A DNA stretch of 64,000 nt from Acidobacteriota bacterium (GCA_016125275.1 WGMB01000017.1:1-64000), one strand, 5' to 3'; positions 52,511-62,206 are shown, counted from the first letter of the stretch. The notes: generated by a model not told the origin, from the letters alone. Numbers and translations are program-made.

Positions 52511-53980
52511 CTACTCCGCCTCGAAGGCCTCGTAGAGGAAGGAGCCGTGGCGCTCGACGAGCAAGGCTACGGCGTCGCCGCGCTGGAAGGCTTCGAGCTT
52601 CTGCTCGAGGGACTGGACCGAGAGCACGATGGAGCCGTTGATCTCGTGGATCACGTCACCGACGCGCAGGCCGGACGCCGAGCCCTCGTCGGCGTCGAGG
52701 CGACCGGCTACGTAGACGCCCGAGGCGTTGCGGAGCTCCGGCAGGAGCTTGGCGACGCGTTTGTCGACCTCCACGGCCACGATGCCGAGGCGAGGGATCT
52801 GTCCGTGGGCCGGGTCGACGAGGTCAGAGATGGTTTCGGCGTGCAGGCCGTCGGCTTCACGCGGCGTCACGGAGACGGACATGGCGCGTCCCTCGCGCAG
52901 GATCTCGAGCTTCAAGGGCTGGTCGGTCGGGCTCTGCAGCATGGTCATGGCGAACATGGGGACGTTGTGGATGGGGCGTCCGTCGATGGCCAGGACCAAG
53001 TCGTTGAGCTTGAGGCCGGCCATGTCGGCGGGTCCCTTGGCGGTGATGTCGGAGATGATCACGCCGGAGCTGCGGGGGATGCGGAGGGCTTCCGCCAGGA
53101 TGGGGGTGAGGGCCTGCACGCCGATGCCGATGACGGGGCGATGCAGGTGGCCGTACTGGCGCAGTTGCGTGGCGGCGTACTCGATCAGCGCGCTGGGGAT
53201 CGCGAAGCCCAGGCCTTCGCTGCCGCCCGAATTGCTGAGGATGAAGGTGTTGATGCCGACGACTTCGCCGGCGGTGTTGACCAAGGGGCCGCCGCTGTCG
53301 CCCGGATTGATGGCGGCGTCCGTCTGGATGAACAGGAACGGGCTGTCGGGTTCGGGCTGGCGGGCGATCGAGCTGACCACGCCCATGCTGACCGAGTGGT
53401 CGAGGCCGCCGCGGCTGCCGAAGGCGAAGACCAGTTGGCCTTGGCGCAGGTTGCGGTAGTCGGCGAACTCGAGCACCGGCAGGTCCTTGCCGCTGATCTT
53501 GATCAGGGCGATGTCGAACTCTTCGAGCACCCCAACGACGGTGGCTTCCTTGGGCTCGGCCGTCGCTTGGGCCAGGGTGCGGGTCAGGACCGAGTCGGAG
53601 GCGCCGTCTTCGGCCTGGGGCCTGTCGAGCATGGTGACGCGAATCCGCTGGGCTCCCTCCACGACGTGCGCGTTGGTGACGATGTAGCCGTCGGGGTGAA
53701 CGATCAGCCCGGAGCCGATCGCTTGCTGGCGTCCGATGACGGTGGCGTTGGTTCCGTAGCCGTCGGAGCGTTCGGGGCCATAGCTCGTGACGCGGATCTG
53801 CACCACGCTCGGGGCGACCGCGGCGGTGATTTCCTGGACGGCCGCGCTGAGTCCCTCCAAAGAGGTCAGGGCGCCGGGTTTGCTCTTGACCGGGACTTGT
53901 CCGAACGTCGGCTGGGGGGCCAGGGCCAGCCAGAGGCATGCTTGCAGTGCGGCCCCCGCCATCGTTTGCAACTTCGTCAT
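52511..53980 (-). CDS. HtrA/DegP-family serine protease with two PDZ domains
   Basis: 489 residues. A signal peptide (ALQACLWLALAPQPTFGQ) precedes a trypsin-like domain with intact catalytic triad: H105 in VTNAHVV, D156 in EFDIALIKI, S229 in NPGDSGGPLV. Residues ~284-375 form PDZ1 (IGIGVQALTPILAEALRIPR, then GPADMAGLKLNDLVLAIDGR) and ~395-485 PDZ2 (GVYVAGRLDADEGSASGLRV). It is a periplasmic quality-control protease. A long inserted loop near 118-148, rich in Asp, Thr and Ala, corresponds to the LA loop. The ATG at 53980 is chosen because the signal peptide follows. The CHAT gene begins 66 bp downstream on the same strand. Confidence 0.93.
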   Translation of the reverse strand: MTKLQTMAGAALQACLWLALAPQPTFGQVPVKSKPGALTSLEGLSAAVQEITAAVAPSVVQIRVTSYGPERSDGYGTNATVIGRQQAIGSGLIVHPDGYIVTNAHVVEGAQRIRVTMLDRPQAEDGASDSVLTRTLAQATAEPKEATVVGVLEEFDIALIKISGKDLPVLEFADYRNLRQGQLVFAFGSRGGLDHSVSMGVVSSIARQPEPDSPFLFIQTDAAINPGDSGGPLVNTAGEVVGINTFILSNSGGSEGLGFAIPSALIEYAATQLRQYGHLHRPVIGIGVQALTPILAEALRIPRSSGVIISDITAKGPADMAGLKLNDLVLAIDGRPIHNVPMFAMTMLQSPTDQPLKLEILREGRAMSVSVTPREADGLHAETISDLVDPAHGQIPRLGIVAVEVDKRVAKLLPELRNASGVYVAGRLDADEGSASGLRVGDVIHEINGSIVLSVQSLEQKLEAFQRGDAVALLVERHGSFLYEAFEAE

Positions 53981-54297
53981 TGGGGTAAAGCTCGAAATCC
54001 GTCGCCCGCGGCGCGCCTGCTTCGGTTTTCGCGGGCGCAGCTTGTTTTGATCATAGACGCCGCCCGGCTGAACCGTGCGGCATTCCGCACGAAGCCCGCC
54101 AGAGCGCCGCACACGCGCTGAAACCTTTTCATCGACCAGCTTGCTATGCTTCGAGGCGACAACTGTCGCCGCACACCGCCGGACCGGGGGACGGCGCGAC
54201 GTTCCGAGCCGAACGCTTCGTTCCCAAAGAGTCCCGCAGATGGGCGGCGCCGGCAGCGGCGGCTTGCACAAGGCTGGCGCCGCGAGGGTTCTGCACC
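53981..54297. other. Divergent intergenic region between htrA and a PQQ-propeller gene
   Basis: 317 bp without a supported gene. On the minus strand TATGAT at 54050-54055 could be a -10 for the htrA gene, but no good -35 lies 16-18 bp upstream. A small palindrome, CGTGCG-N6-CGCACG, lies near 54076-54093. No other structure is seen. Confidence 0.4.
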
Positions 54298-55719
54298 ATG
54301 ACTCGGAGATCCGCCCTTTCGCTTCTCTCCCCCCTGCTGGCGGGCAGGGCTTTCGCCGGGGATTGGCCTCAGCTCCGCGGCCCGGACGGATCGGGCCTGT
54401 GCCCTTCGTGCTCGCATCTGCCCACCGAGTTCGGCCCCGGCAAGAACGTTCTGTGGAAGACGGATCTGCCGCCGGGCAAATCGTCGCCGGTGTTGGTGGG
54501 AGATCGCATCTTTCTGACGGCGTCCGACGGCGAGGAGCTGGTGACGCTGTGCCTGGACCGGCCGACCGGCGCGGTGCGCTGGCGGAGCTCGGTGCGCGCC
54601 GCTCGCCACGAGCCGATGAACGACCTGAATGACCGGGCCGCCCCGACGGCGGTGGTCGGCGACGATCGGGTTTTCGTGTTCTTCTCCGAGCTGGGGCTGG
54701 TGGCCTACGATTTCGACGGCAAGGAGCTGTGGCAGACCCCGCTCGGCCCGTTCAACAGCCAGCACGGGGTGGTCGCTTCGCCGGTATACGCCGACGGCAG
54801 GGTAGTGCTGGTGTGCGACCAGGACACCGACGCCTACATCATCGCGCTCGACGCCGAGACGGGCGAAGTGGCGTGGAAGGTTCCGCGCAACGTCATCAAC
54901 GGCTACGCGACGCCGATCATCCATCGGCCGGAGAGCGGCCCGACGCAGGTGATCGCGCCCGGCTCGTACCAGCTCACGGCGTACTCGATCGTCGACGGCG
55001 AGCCGATCTGGTTCGTTCGGGGCTTGACGTGTCAGCCCAAGTCCGCGCCGGTCATCGTGGGCGACACGCTCTACTTCAACGGCTGGACGTCGGGCAACGA
55101 CCCCGGGCAGCAGGTGGAACTGCCGGAATTTCCGGAAGTTGTGGCGAAGGCGGACGCCGATCACAACGGCAAGCTGTCGCAGCCGGAGCTGCCCAAGCCC
55201 TGGCAGCCCACCGGGAGCTGGCGGGCGATCGATCTCGATCGCGACGGCTTTTTGAACGAGCGGGAGTGGACGTTCTTCCGCACGCGCCGGGCGGCCCGCA
55301 ACGGCCTGCTGGCGGTGAAGCTGGGCGGCAGCGGCGACGTGACCGAGACGAACGTGCTGTGGCGTTTCGAGAAGGGGCTGCCCGACGTGCCCACGCCCTT
55401 GGTCTACGACGATGTGCTGTACCTGTTCAAGAACGGCGGCATCGCCACCTCGCTCGACGCCAGGACCGGCAAAGTACTCAAGCAGGGTCGGCTGACCGGC
55501 GCCCTCGACAACTACTACGCCTCTCCGGTGGGCGTGGACGGCAAGATCTACGTTGCCAGCGAACAGGGCAAGGTGGTGGTGCTGCGTGCGGCCGCCCAGT
55601 GGGAGATTCTGGCCGTGAACGAGATGGATGCGCCGATCTACGCCACGCCGGCGATCACCGACGACATCATCTACCTGCGGACGCAGAAGGCGCTCTACGC
55701 CTTCGCGCAGCCGAAGTGA
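54298..55719 (+). CDS. Secreted PQQ-like beta-propeller protein with two EF-hand loops
   Basis: 473 residues. Signal-like start MTRRSALSLLSPLLAGRAFA (twin arginine), then DWPQLRGPDGSG, the opening of PQQ-like propeller proteins of Planctomycetes and Acidobacteria. Blades with the tryptophan-docking pattern include ALDAETGEVAWKVP and SLDARTGKVLKQGRL. Two EF-hand calcium loops interrupt the propeller: DADHNGKLSQPE (286-297) and DLDRDGFLNERE (312-323), each with acidic residues at positions 1, 3, 5 and 12 or close equivalents. There is no haem motif, and the catalytic Asp/Asn set of PQQ enzymes is not clear, so enzymatic PQQ binding is uncertain; a scaffold role is possible. It converges with a glycosyltransferase gene, 3 bp apart. 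Confidence 0.88.
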   Translation: MTRRSALSLLSPLLAGRAFAGDWPQLRGPDGSGLCPSCSHLPTEFGPGKNVLWKTDLPPGKSSPVLVGDRIFLTASDGEELVTLCLDRPTGAVRWRSSVRAARHEPMNDLNDRAAPTAVVGDDRVFVFFSELGLVAYDFDGKELWQTPLGPFNSQHGVVASPVYADGRVVLVCDQDTDAYIIALDAETGEVAWKVPRNVINGYATPIIHRPESGPTQVIAPGSYQLTAYSIVDGEPIWFVRGLTCQPKSAPVIVGDTLYFNGWTSGNDPGQQVELPEFPEVVAKADADHNGKLSQPELPKPWQPTGSWRAIDLDRDGFLNEREWTFFRTRRAARNGLLAVKLGGSGDVTETNVLWRFEKGLPDVPTPLVYDDVLYLFKNGGIATSLDARTGKVLKQGRLTGALDNYYASPVGVDGKIYVASEQGKVVVLRAAAQWEILAVNEMDAPIYATPAITDDIIYLRTQKALYAFAQPK

Positions 55720-55722
55720 GGG

Positions 55723-56382
55723 CTACTGCCAGACGGCCCGGTGCTTTTGCCGGACCTTGTCGGCGAGGGCGTCCTGCTCCTCGCGGCGGCAGACCGAGAT
55801 GCTGCCGGGGTGGACTCGGTAGCGGGCCAGCACCTGGTCGGTGACCAGCGGCTCCCAGCGCAGCCCCAGGCGAATCCAGTAGTCGTAGTCGCAGACGTGG
55901 CCGACGGATTCGTCCATGGGGCCCACGGCCTCGAGGGCGGACCGCGTCCAGAACACGGCCGGCTGCATGCAGATGTTGCGTTTGGCCATGCCGGCCAGGC
56001 TCCAGGGCTCTCCGCCCTTGATTCCGATGACTTGGTCGTCGGCGTCGATGAGCCAGGTCTTGCCGGTAAGCCAGCGGCGGTCGCCCAGGTTGGCGGCGAT
56101 CCACTCCAGGGCCCCGGGCTCCATCAGGTCGTCGTCGCAGGCGTAGTGCAGCACGTCTCCGGTGGAGGCCGCGAGGCCCTGGTTGAGGGCGTGCGGCACG
56201 CCGCGGTCGTCGGTTTCGAGGATCTGGAGGCGCGGGTCGTCCGGCAGGTCTTCCAGTCCCGCGCTCCCTTTGGAACAGACGATGACCTCCACGTCGCGGT
56301 GACTCTGGTCCAGCGCGGCCCGCACCGACCGGCGGATGTGCTCCGGGCGGTTCAGAGTCGGGATCACCACGCTGAATCGCAT
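55723..56382 (-). CDS. Family 2 glycosyltransferase
   Basis: 219 residues, GT-A fold. The nucleotide-binding start is RFSVVIPTLNRPEHIRRSVR, followed by the donor site ILETDDRGVPHALNQGLAAS and the DxD-type motif YACDDDLMEPG. A later aspartate set (VCDYDYWIRLGLRW) carries the acceptor-site acidic residue. It is cytoplasmic. The ATG at 56382 overlaps the end of the upstream gene by 19 bp, so the two glycosyltransferases are coupled and probably act on the same glycan. The sugar is not predictable. Confidence 0.92.
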   Translation of the reverse strand: MRFSVVIPTLNRPEHIRRSVRAALDQSHRDVEVIVCSKGSAGLEDLPDDPRLQILETDDRGVPHALNQGLAASTGDVLHYACDDDLMEPGALEWIAANLGDRRWLTGKTWLIDADDQVIGIKGGEPWSLAGMAKRNICMQPAVFWTRSALEAVGPMDESVGHVCDYDYWIRLGLRWEPLVTDQVLARYRVHPGSISVCRREEQDALADKVRQKHRAVWQ

Positions 56383-57416
56383 GCGTCCTCGCCCGTCTCG
56401 CCCCACACGCCCCACAGCGCACGGGTCCCGTCCGCCTCAGTCCCTCGAACCTCGGCGCTCCAGCGACCAGCGCCGTCCGCGAGAACGTCCGAAACCTCCA
56501 TCACAGCGCCGTCGCGCAAGAAGGGCTTGGCCTGCCGAATCGCGTCCTGGACCGCACGCCGCGCCGGATTCGCCACTCCGCTCAAGGCGGGAATGGCGCA
56601 GACGCGTTCCGTGAAAGCCTCAAAGCGCTTGTCGTGTGAGATCCAGCCGGACTCGGCGGACCATTCGTAGCTCCCATTGCCCTTGCCGGCGTACCAGCCC
56701 GAGCCGGTTCGCTGGTGGCTCAAGTGCAGCCAGCCCTCGTCGGTGCGGATCGTCTGCAGGTCCTCGTCCATGAGGCGGGTCAGCAGGATCTCGTCTTCCT
56801 TACCGTAGGACCAGCGGTCGACGGGGTCCCAGAAGCCCGGGTTCGTCCCCAAGCCGGCGGAGCGGACGTCATCCACGGCGAAAGCCGCCAGGCCGCACCA
56901 GTCTCGGCGAATCTGCCCCGTGAGATCGTGCCGAATGAGTGGGCAGTAGACGGTCCGCGAGGGCCGCACGAAGCGCGCGATCCGCGAGAAGACCCTCGCC
57001 GGCCAGCGCACGTGCAGGTCGCTCACGAAGACGATCTCACCCGCCGGCGCGGCCGCCACGCCGTGCTCGATCGCCTCCACCCGCGAAAACGGCTGGGGCC
57101 GCCGGACGACTTCGAAGTCGAGACCGGAGGCGGCGAGGGTCGCCGCCACGTCGAGCTCGGTGCTGGCGAAGTCCACGGCGATCACACGCAGCGGCGGAGC
57201 GCCGCTGCGCGCCTCGCACGCGATGCGTTCCACCAGCGTCCGAAAGGCTTCGGCGTACTGGAAGACCGGCAGGACTATATTGATCCGAGGGCCGTCCGCG
57301 TCGATTCGGACGGCTTCGCGGACCTGGAACCCGACAGATCGTTTGGGCTTCCCGGACGGCTTGCTGGAGTTTCGGGCGGACTCCAGGGCGGCGCCGGGCG
57401 CTTCATAGGACTGCAT
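56364..57416 (-). CDS. GT-A glycosyltransferase-like protein
   Basis: 350 residues. The first ~45 are a variable, charged N-terminal part. INIVLPVFQYAEAFRTLVER resembles the entry of CHGN/galactosyltransferase-type GT-A enzymes, with LRVIAVDFASTELD and EIVFVSDLHVRW (a DLH in the place of DxD), and YGKEDEILLTRLMDEDL carrying the acidic residues that bind the acceptor. The last ~80 residues are of a different composition and unassigned. It precedes the family 2 enzyme with an overlap of 19 bp. Acceptor and donor are unknown. GT-A fold is likely; the CHGN-type label is less sure. Confidence 0.78.
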   Translation of the reverse strand: MQSYEAPGAALESARNSSKPSGKPKRSVGFQVREAVRIDADGPRINIVLPVFQYAEAFRTLVERIACEARSGAPPLRVIAVDFASTELDVAATLAASGLDFEVVRRPQPFSRVEAIEHGVAAAPAGEIVFVSDLHVRWPARVFSRIARFVRPSRTVYCPLIRHDLTGQIRRDWCGLAAFAVDDVRSAGLGTNPGFWDPVDRWSYGKEDEILLTRLMDEDLQTIRTDEGWLHLSHQRTGSGWYAGKGNGSYEWSAESGWISHDKRFEAFTERVCAIPALSGVANPARRAVQDAIRQAKPFLRDGAVMEVSDVLADGAGRWSAEVRGTEADGTRALWGVWGETGEDACDSAW

Positions 57417-57497
57417 GAGCGTTTCACGATGTTACCTAGAAACGCTGTAAGCCGGCCAACAGAAAAGGACTTACGTCCAAGATTACCGGCGCCCCCG

Positions 57498-60080
57498 TTA
57501 GAAGACGAACCCGAGCGCCGCCTGATAAGACCTGGGCTGGACGAAGTGGGTCCCGCTGAAGGTCGAAAGGAAGTTGTAGAAGCGGTTCGTATTGGTCAAG
57601 TTCGTCACCGCGAACTTGAGCGTGGTGCGGTAGCGGTCGGCGTGGAACAGGTTGTCGGTCCCAACGCCGATGTCGAGCACGTGCCGCGGGGCGACGCGCG
57701 GGGGATTGTGGTCGTCGCCCGGATTGTCGGGGATCGATAGGCGACTCACCTGGAAGTTCGCGGCCGTGCACTGGTCGGCCGTCAGTGGAACGCCGACCGA
57801 AGGAGTGGCCGCGCCGCAGGACATGCCGATCGCCGCCTGCTGGGCGCCGGTCAGGCCGAGGGCGTCGTCCAGGCCGGTCACCTCGCCGGCCACCAAGCCG
57901 CTGTCATAACGCCACGTGAAAGCCACCCAGGGACCGGTGCGGCCCTGCTGATAACGCAGTTGCGTAGTCTGCTGGAAAGCCTGGTCGTGGTCGATGCGGA
58001 AGACCTCGTCGCCGCCCACATCGTTGTTGAAGACCAGCCCGCCGATCTGCGGTCCGAAGTAGCGCGAGCGGGTGTGGCCGAACGTCGTCTGCCACTGGAA
58101 GCCGTGCAGCACCGGCGTGCCGATCCGCGCGGCCAGGCCGTCGAGCTTGGACTTGCGCAGCGAGATCGGGAAGGCCAGGGGTGTATTGAGGACCGTGCCG
58201 AAGTCGAAGGCGTTCGTCGTGTACTTCCAGAAATAGTCCGCGCTAACGACCAGAAAGTTGCCGATGGCCTGCTCCAACCCCGCGTTGAACTGGTTGCGCC
58301 GGCCCGGGTGCAGCGGCACGCTGTCGCTGCCAAGCGCGTTGGCCGTGAGGCCGCCCACGCCGCTGGCGCTCGAGAACACCAGATTCTCGTTGTACGGCGT
58401 CTCAAAGGTCCGCGTGTAGGAGGCTCGCAGCACCGTGCCGGTTTGGGGGATCAGGTAGGAGAAGCCGATGCGCGGCTGGGGGGCCGAGTCGTTGACGATG
58501 CCGCGGTAGACGTCCATCCGCAGGCCCGCCTGGACTTGCAGGTTGCCGAACTTGATCGAGTCCTGGGCGAACAGGGCCAACTGGTTGACGTTGCGGCTGC
58601 CGGCGAACTGCAGCATCGAACCGCCTCGGGTCAGGTCATAGGCCGGCAAACCCGGCAGCAAGCCGGGATTGGGCTGGAAGCCGGCGGCGGCGCAACCGTC
58701 CGGGTTGGTGACCGAAGGCAACGCTTGCGGATCGCCGGAGGCGTCCACGCAGACGGGATTGTAGAACGGGTCGGTAATGCCGAACGAGAACTGCTCGCCG
58801 AGCCGGGTCTGCATCGCCTGCATGCCGACCTTCAAGTTGTGACGACCGCTGAAATACGCCCAGTCCGCCTTGCCGCCCCAATTCATCAAGGTGCGGTGTT
58901 GCGAGAACGTCAGCGGCGTGTCGTCGAAACCGTTGCGGCTGGGGTAGTAGTTCACCCAGTCCTTGCGGGCGAAAGCGTTCACGGTCAGCAAGGCCTTGCT
59001 GCCGAAGATTCGCTGGTAGCCCGGCGCGACATTGAAGCTCTGCACCTTCTGGCGCTGGTCCTGGTTGGGCTGATCGTAGGTGTTCGGCACTTGGAACCAG
59101 TTGCGGGCCGCGAAGATGTTGAGGTGCAGCGCGTCCTTTTCGGAAAGGCTGTAGTCGAAGCGGTCGAACAGGGTGCCGTTGTTGCCGATGGCGTGCACCG
59201 GCGAGAACTCCGGCGTATCGAGGAAGCGTCCGGAGCGGAGCATGTTGAAAGCCAGGAAGTTGCCGACCTTCTCGTTGCCCAGGCCGTAGGTCCCTTCCTC
59301 GGAGTACGTTCCGAACGAGCCGACCTGCCCCACGAGGCTACCGGTGGGCTTGCGTCCCAAGCCCGAGCGCATAACGGCGTTAACCACCAGGCTGGTCTTG
59401 TCGCCGTACTCGGCCTGCTGAGCGCCGGTGATGAGCTCAGTGGACTGGATGGCGTTGAGCGGGATCTGCGTCGAGAACGCCTTGCTCTGCTGATCGGAGA
59501 TCGGCTGGCCGTCCACGGAGAAGCTGGTCTGGGCGTGATCGCCCAAGGGGTGGAAGAAGCCGTTGGAGTCAGCCGCCACGGCGCCGCTGCTCAGCGTGAT
59601 GGCGTCGCTGAGGTTGCTGCCGGGCGAGCTGACCGGCAGCTTGGAGAGGCCCTGCATGTCGATGTCGTTGTGGGCGTAGGGCACGTTCTCGAGTAGGTGG
59701 GCGCCAGCCGCTTCGACGGTGACCTCCTGCTTCACGCCGGCCACCTCGAGCTCGATGGAGCCCAAGTCCACGGGAACGGCGCTGCGTACTTCCAGGTCCT
59801 GCTCCTTGGTCGCGAACTCCGGCGCGCTGATCTCCATGTGGTAGGAGTTGGGCGGAACGTTGGTGAACCGGAAGGCGCCTTCGTCGTCGGTCGTCTCGGC
59901 GTGCCGGTAGCTGGTCAGACGGTTCAGAATCGTCACCGAGGCGTTCGCCAGGGGGCGCCCCGTGGCGTCGGTGACCGTACCCGCAACGGTGCCCGCGGCG
60001 CCGAGGGACTGTGCTCTTCCCTGGTTGGTCAGCAGTAATCCGACGAGAAATAGCGCCCCTGCGCACGAAAATCGCTTCAT
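57498..60080 (-). CDS. TonB-dependent receptor with carboxypeptidase-regulatory-like domain
   Basis: 860 residues. Signal peptide (FSCAGALFLVGLLLTNQGRA), N-terminal carboxypeptidase-regulatory-like domain (VAGTVTDATGRPLANASVTI), plug (LSDAITLSSGAVAADSNGFF; TSFSVDGQPISDQQS, a plug region common to this Acidobacteria clade) and a barrel ending RSYQAALGFVF. It resembles the other two receptors only in domain order. The ATG at 60080 is chosen because the signal peptide begins there; a further 18 codons upstream look non-coding. The glycosyltransferase pair ends the cluster just downstream. Substrate unknown. Confidence 0.92.
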   Translation of the reverse strand: MKRFSCAGALFLVGLLLTNQGRAQSLGAAGTVAGTVTDATGRPLANASVTILNRLTSYRHAETTDDEGAFRFTNVPPNSYHMEISAPEFATKEQDLEVRSAVPVDLGSIELEVAGVKQEVTVEAAGAHLLENVPYAHNDIDMQGLSKLPVSSPGSNLSDAITLSSGAVAADSNGFFHPLGDHAQTSFSVDGQPISDQQSKAFSTQIPLNAIQSTELITGAQQAEYGDKTSLVVNAVMRSGLGRKPTGSLVGQVGSFGTYSEEGTYGLGNEKVGNFLAFNMLRSGRFLDTPEFSPVHAIGNNGTLFDRFDYSLSEKDALHLNIFAARNWFQVPNTYDQPNQDQRQKVQSFNVAPGYQRIFGSKALLTVNAFARKDWVNYYPSRNGFDDTPLTFSQHRTLMNWGGKADWAYFSGRHNLKVGMQAMQTRLGEQFSFGITDPFYNPVCVDASGDPQALPSVTNPDGCAAAGFQPNPGLLPGLPAYDLTRGGSMLQFAGSRNVNQLALFAQDSIKFGNLQVQAGLRMDVYRGIVNDSAPQPRIGFSYLIPQTGTVLRASYTRTFETPYNENLVFSSASGVGGLTANALGSDSVPLHPGRRNQFNAGLEQAIGNFLVVSADYFWKYTTNAFDFGTVLNTPLAFPISLRKSKLDGLAARIGTPVLHGFQWQTTFGHTRSRYFGPQIGGLVFNNDVGGDEVFRIDHDQAFQQTTQLRYQQGRTGPWVAFTWRYDSGLVAGEVTGLDDALGLTGAQQAAIGMSCGAATPSVGVPLTADQCTAANFQVSRLSIPDNPGDDHNPPRVAPRHVLDIGVGTDNLFHADRYRTTLKFAVTNLTNTNRFYNFLSTFSGTHFVQPRSYQAALGFVF

Positions 60081-60191
60081 GAGTGCTAGTATCCGCAACC
60101 CCAACAGCAATCCAACGCCCTCTCGGCCCGCCATTTTACGAGCGGGCGGATGACGCCGGTGAGCGGGACATGATGCGTAAGAAACCGCCCG

Positions 60192-62135
60192 CTATCTCCG
60201 CGCGACCAGGGGAAGATCCGATTCAAACAGGACCTGAGGGTTCGCGGGCGGCTCGTCCCAGCGTCCCTTTTCGAGGCTGGATTCGATGGACAGGAAGCGG
60301 ACTCTCGTCGCCTGCGCGAGTTTGGGGTCCAACTCGATCATCTTGTTCCACAGGAGGGTGAAGCGGGTTCGGCGGGCCTCCGGGTCGCTGATCTCCAGCG
60401 TCCGGAGCAGCAGGATGTTCCAACGGTTGCCGAACGTCTCTCGGTAGGCGTCCGGGACGACCTCCCGCTCGCCGTCCGCGTCCCACACCACGAGCCGGAG
60501 GCTGCGGTAGACGCTGGTCGAGATGCCGTCGAAGAGCGGATAGCAGGCGACGGGCCAGCCGTTCATGTCGCGCCGGGCGCCCAAGTACAGGTTGCCCGTC
60601 AGCAGCAGGGCGGCCGTCAGAACGGCGGCGCGGGGGAGCGGCGCGGGCAAGGGCAAGGCGGCGGCCGGAGCCCAGCGGCCCGAAGCGGCCCCGGAGGGGA
60701 ACCCTACGCCGAGCCAAGCCAACGGGATCAGCGGCCACAACAGCGGCAGCCGCCGGGCGACGAGCAGGAACGCTTCGCTGCCCTGCGCGAGGCCGCCCGC
60801 GCGGTCCACCTCGAGGCCGGGCGTGGGAAGAGGCCGCCCGTCCTGCCAGGCGACCGCGCCGAAAACGTCCAGGGTGCGGACCGCGCCGAGCGCCGTGGCT
60901 TCCCACCGCGACGCGGGCGTCCAGCGGCAAACCAGGGGCTCGCCGTAGAGCTTGCCTCCGAACCAGCGGAACAGGCGGCCCCATTCGATGAAGATCACGT
61001 AGCAGCCCATCAGGCTCTCGAAGCCGTAGCGCCCGGTGAGCTGTCCGCCAAGATGGAACGACAGCCCGCCCGCCGCCGCCAGCATCCTGGTGCGGCGGTT
61101 GAACATCAACGGCAGAAAAGCCATCTCGAGCAGCATCACACCCAGCGAGCCCCATTGCAGTAGCCAGGGCTGCCGGTCGATAGCCGACATCGGCTCGCCG
61201 CCCATCATGCGCCACTTGCCGTACAGCGTGTACAGCGGACTGTCACTGAAGGCCCAGTCCAGCCCTGAGCGCCAGAACTTCCAGAACCCCGGGAAGAAGT
61301 ACGCCACGCCCAAAAGGACCATGGCCAAGGCGATCGGAGCGCCGTAGGCCCGACCCGGCGGCGGGGGCGCCGTAATTCCCTTCCCCGCTCTGCGCCAGGC
61401 CTGGAGGAGGCTGTCGATCGAGAGGGCGTCGCCGCAACGGGAGGTCGCCAGCAGCAGCGCGAACCAGACGAGGTGGTGGTGATGGTCCACCTTGCCGTAC
61501 CACTGGATCGAGCCCCACCCCAGCACCAGCAGCACGGCCGCGAGCGCCGCCGACAGGCGCGAGAACAGCCCCGCCAGCCCAAACCAGCAGACCACGCCGA
61601 GCGCGTCCATCATCCAGCGCACCCACTCCGGCGGAATCCGGTAGGCGGGCCAGTAGGCCAGCGCGCCGAGCCAGCCGATGTCCGGGACGCCGGTCGCCAG
61701 GGGATACTGCAAGCCCTCCGGCAGCGCCGCCACGGGCACGATCAGCTCGGTCCAGAGGATGTTGGAGATCTGATAGAAGACGGCGATGCGGAAGATCGCC
61801 AGGCTGAGGGGATAGACTTCCATCCGCGCGAACGCCTGGAGGATGTCCGCTACCTGCCGGCGGCGCTCGTAGATCCAAAGCGCCAAGCAGACCACGGTCC
61901 ACAGGAAGAGCAGCCGCGAGACGCGAATCCGCAGCTCCAGGGCCGGATCGCCCTGGTACGGGACCGACCCCAGCCAAGCGGACACCCCCAGCCACCAGCC
62001 GGGCGCGGCTTGCACGGCTTCGGGAGAGCGGTACAGGCTCCACAGCCAGATCAGGCCCGCCGTACCGGCCAGCCAGAGCAACAACAGCCCGGCCGGGGAC
62101 TGCAGATCCGTCCGACGTTCGCCTGTGCCGTTCAT
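60192..62135 (-). CDS. Multi-pass membrane protein, HTTM-like (gamma-carboxylase-related)
   Basis: About 647 residues with roughly ten or more hydrophobic segments in the first 500, then a ~130-residue soluble C-terminal part (RNWNILLLRTLEI-type helical region near DPEARRTRFTLLWNKMIELD). The membrane part shows RMEVYPLSLAIFRIAVFYQI, YGKVDHHHHLVWFALLL, YFFPGFWKFWRSGLDWAFSD and LSFHLGGQLTGRYGFESLMG, a pattern seen in HTTM proteins related to vitamin K-dependent gamma-carboxylase. Their substrate in bacteria is mostly unknown. A TTG lies 12 bp upstream (62147), but the ATG at 62135 is preferred; neither has a clear ribosome-binding site. It lies between a TonB-dependent receptor and a beta-helix protein on the same strand. 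Confidence 0.75.
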   Translation of the reverse strand: MNGTGERRTDLQSPAGLLLLWLAGTAGLIWLWSLYRSPEAVQAAPGWWLGVSAWLGSVPYQGDPALELRIRVSRLLFLWTVVCLALWIYERRRQVADILQAFARMEVYPLSLAIFRIAVFYQISNILWTELIVPVAALPEGLQYPLATGVPDIGWLGALAYWPAYRIPPEWVRWMMDALGVVCWFGLAGLFSRLSAALAAVLLVLGWGSIQWYGKVDHHHHLVWFALLLATSRCGDALSIDSLLQAWRRAGKGITAPPPPGRAYGAPIALAMVLLGVAYFFPGFWKFWRSGLDWAFSDSPLYTLYGKWRMMGGEPMSAIDRQPWLLQWGSLGVMLLEMAFLPLMFNRRTRMLAAAGGLSFHLGGQLTGRYGFESLMGCYVIFIEWGRLFRWFGGKLYGEPLVCRWTPASRWEATALGAVRTLDVFGAVAWQDGRPLPTPGLEVDRAGGLAQGSEAFLLVARRLPLLWPLIPLAWLGVGFPSGAASGRWAPAAALPLPAPLPRAAVLTAALLLTGNLYLGARRDMNGWPVACYPLFDGISTSVYRSLRLVVWDADGEREVVPDAYRETFGNRWNILLLRTLEISDPEARRTRFTLLWNKMIELDPKLAQATRVRFLSIESSLEKGRWDEPPANPQVLFESDLPLVARR

Positions 62136-62206
62136 CCGTGGGGACAATTTTCCGAGCCGTCCCGCCGAACCACGGTCTCACGCCTCGCCGCGGCCGGGCA
62201 AGCGGC

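Noticed and set aside
52259-54121. Long plus-strand frame opposite htrA
   Set aside because: Composition-driven shadow; the HtrA reading has signal peptide, catalytic triad and PDZ domains.
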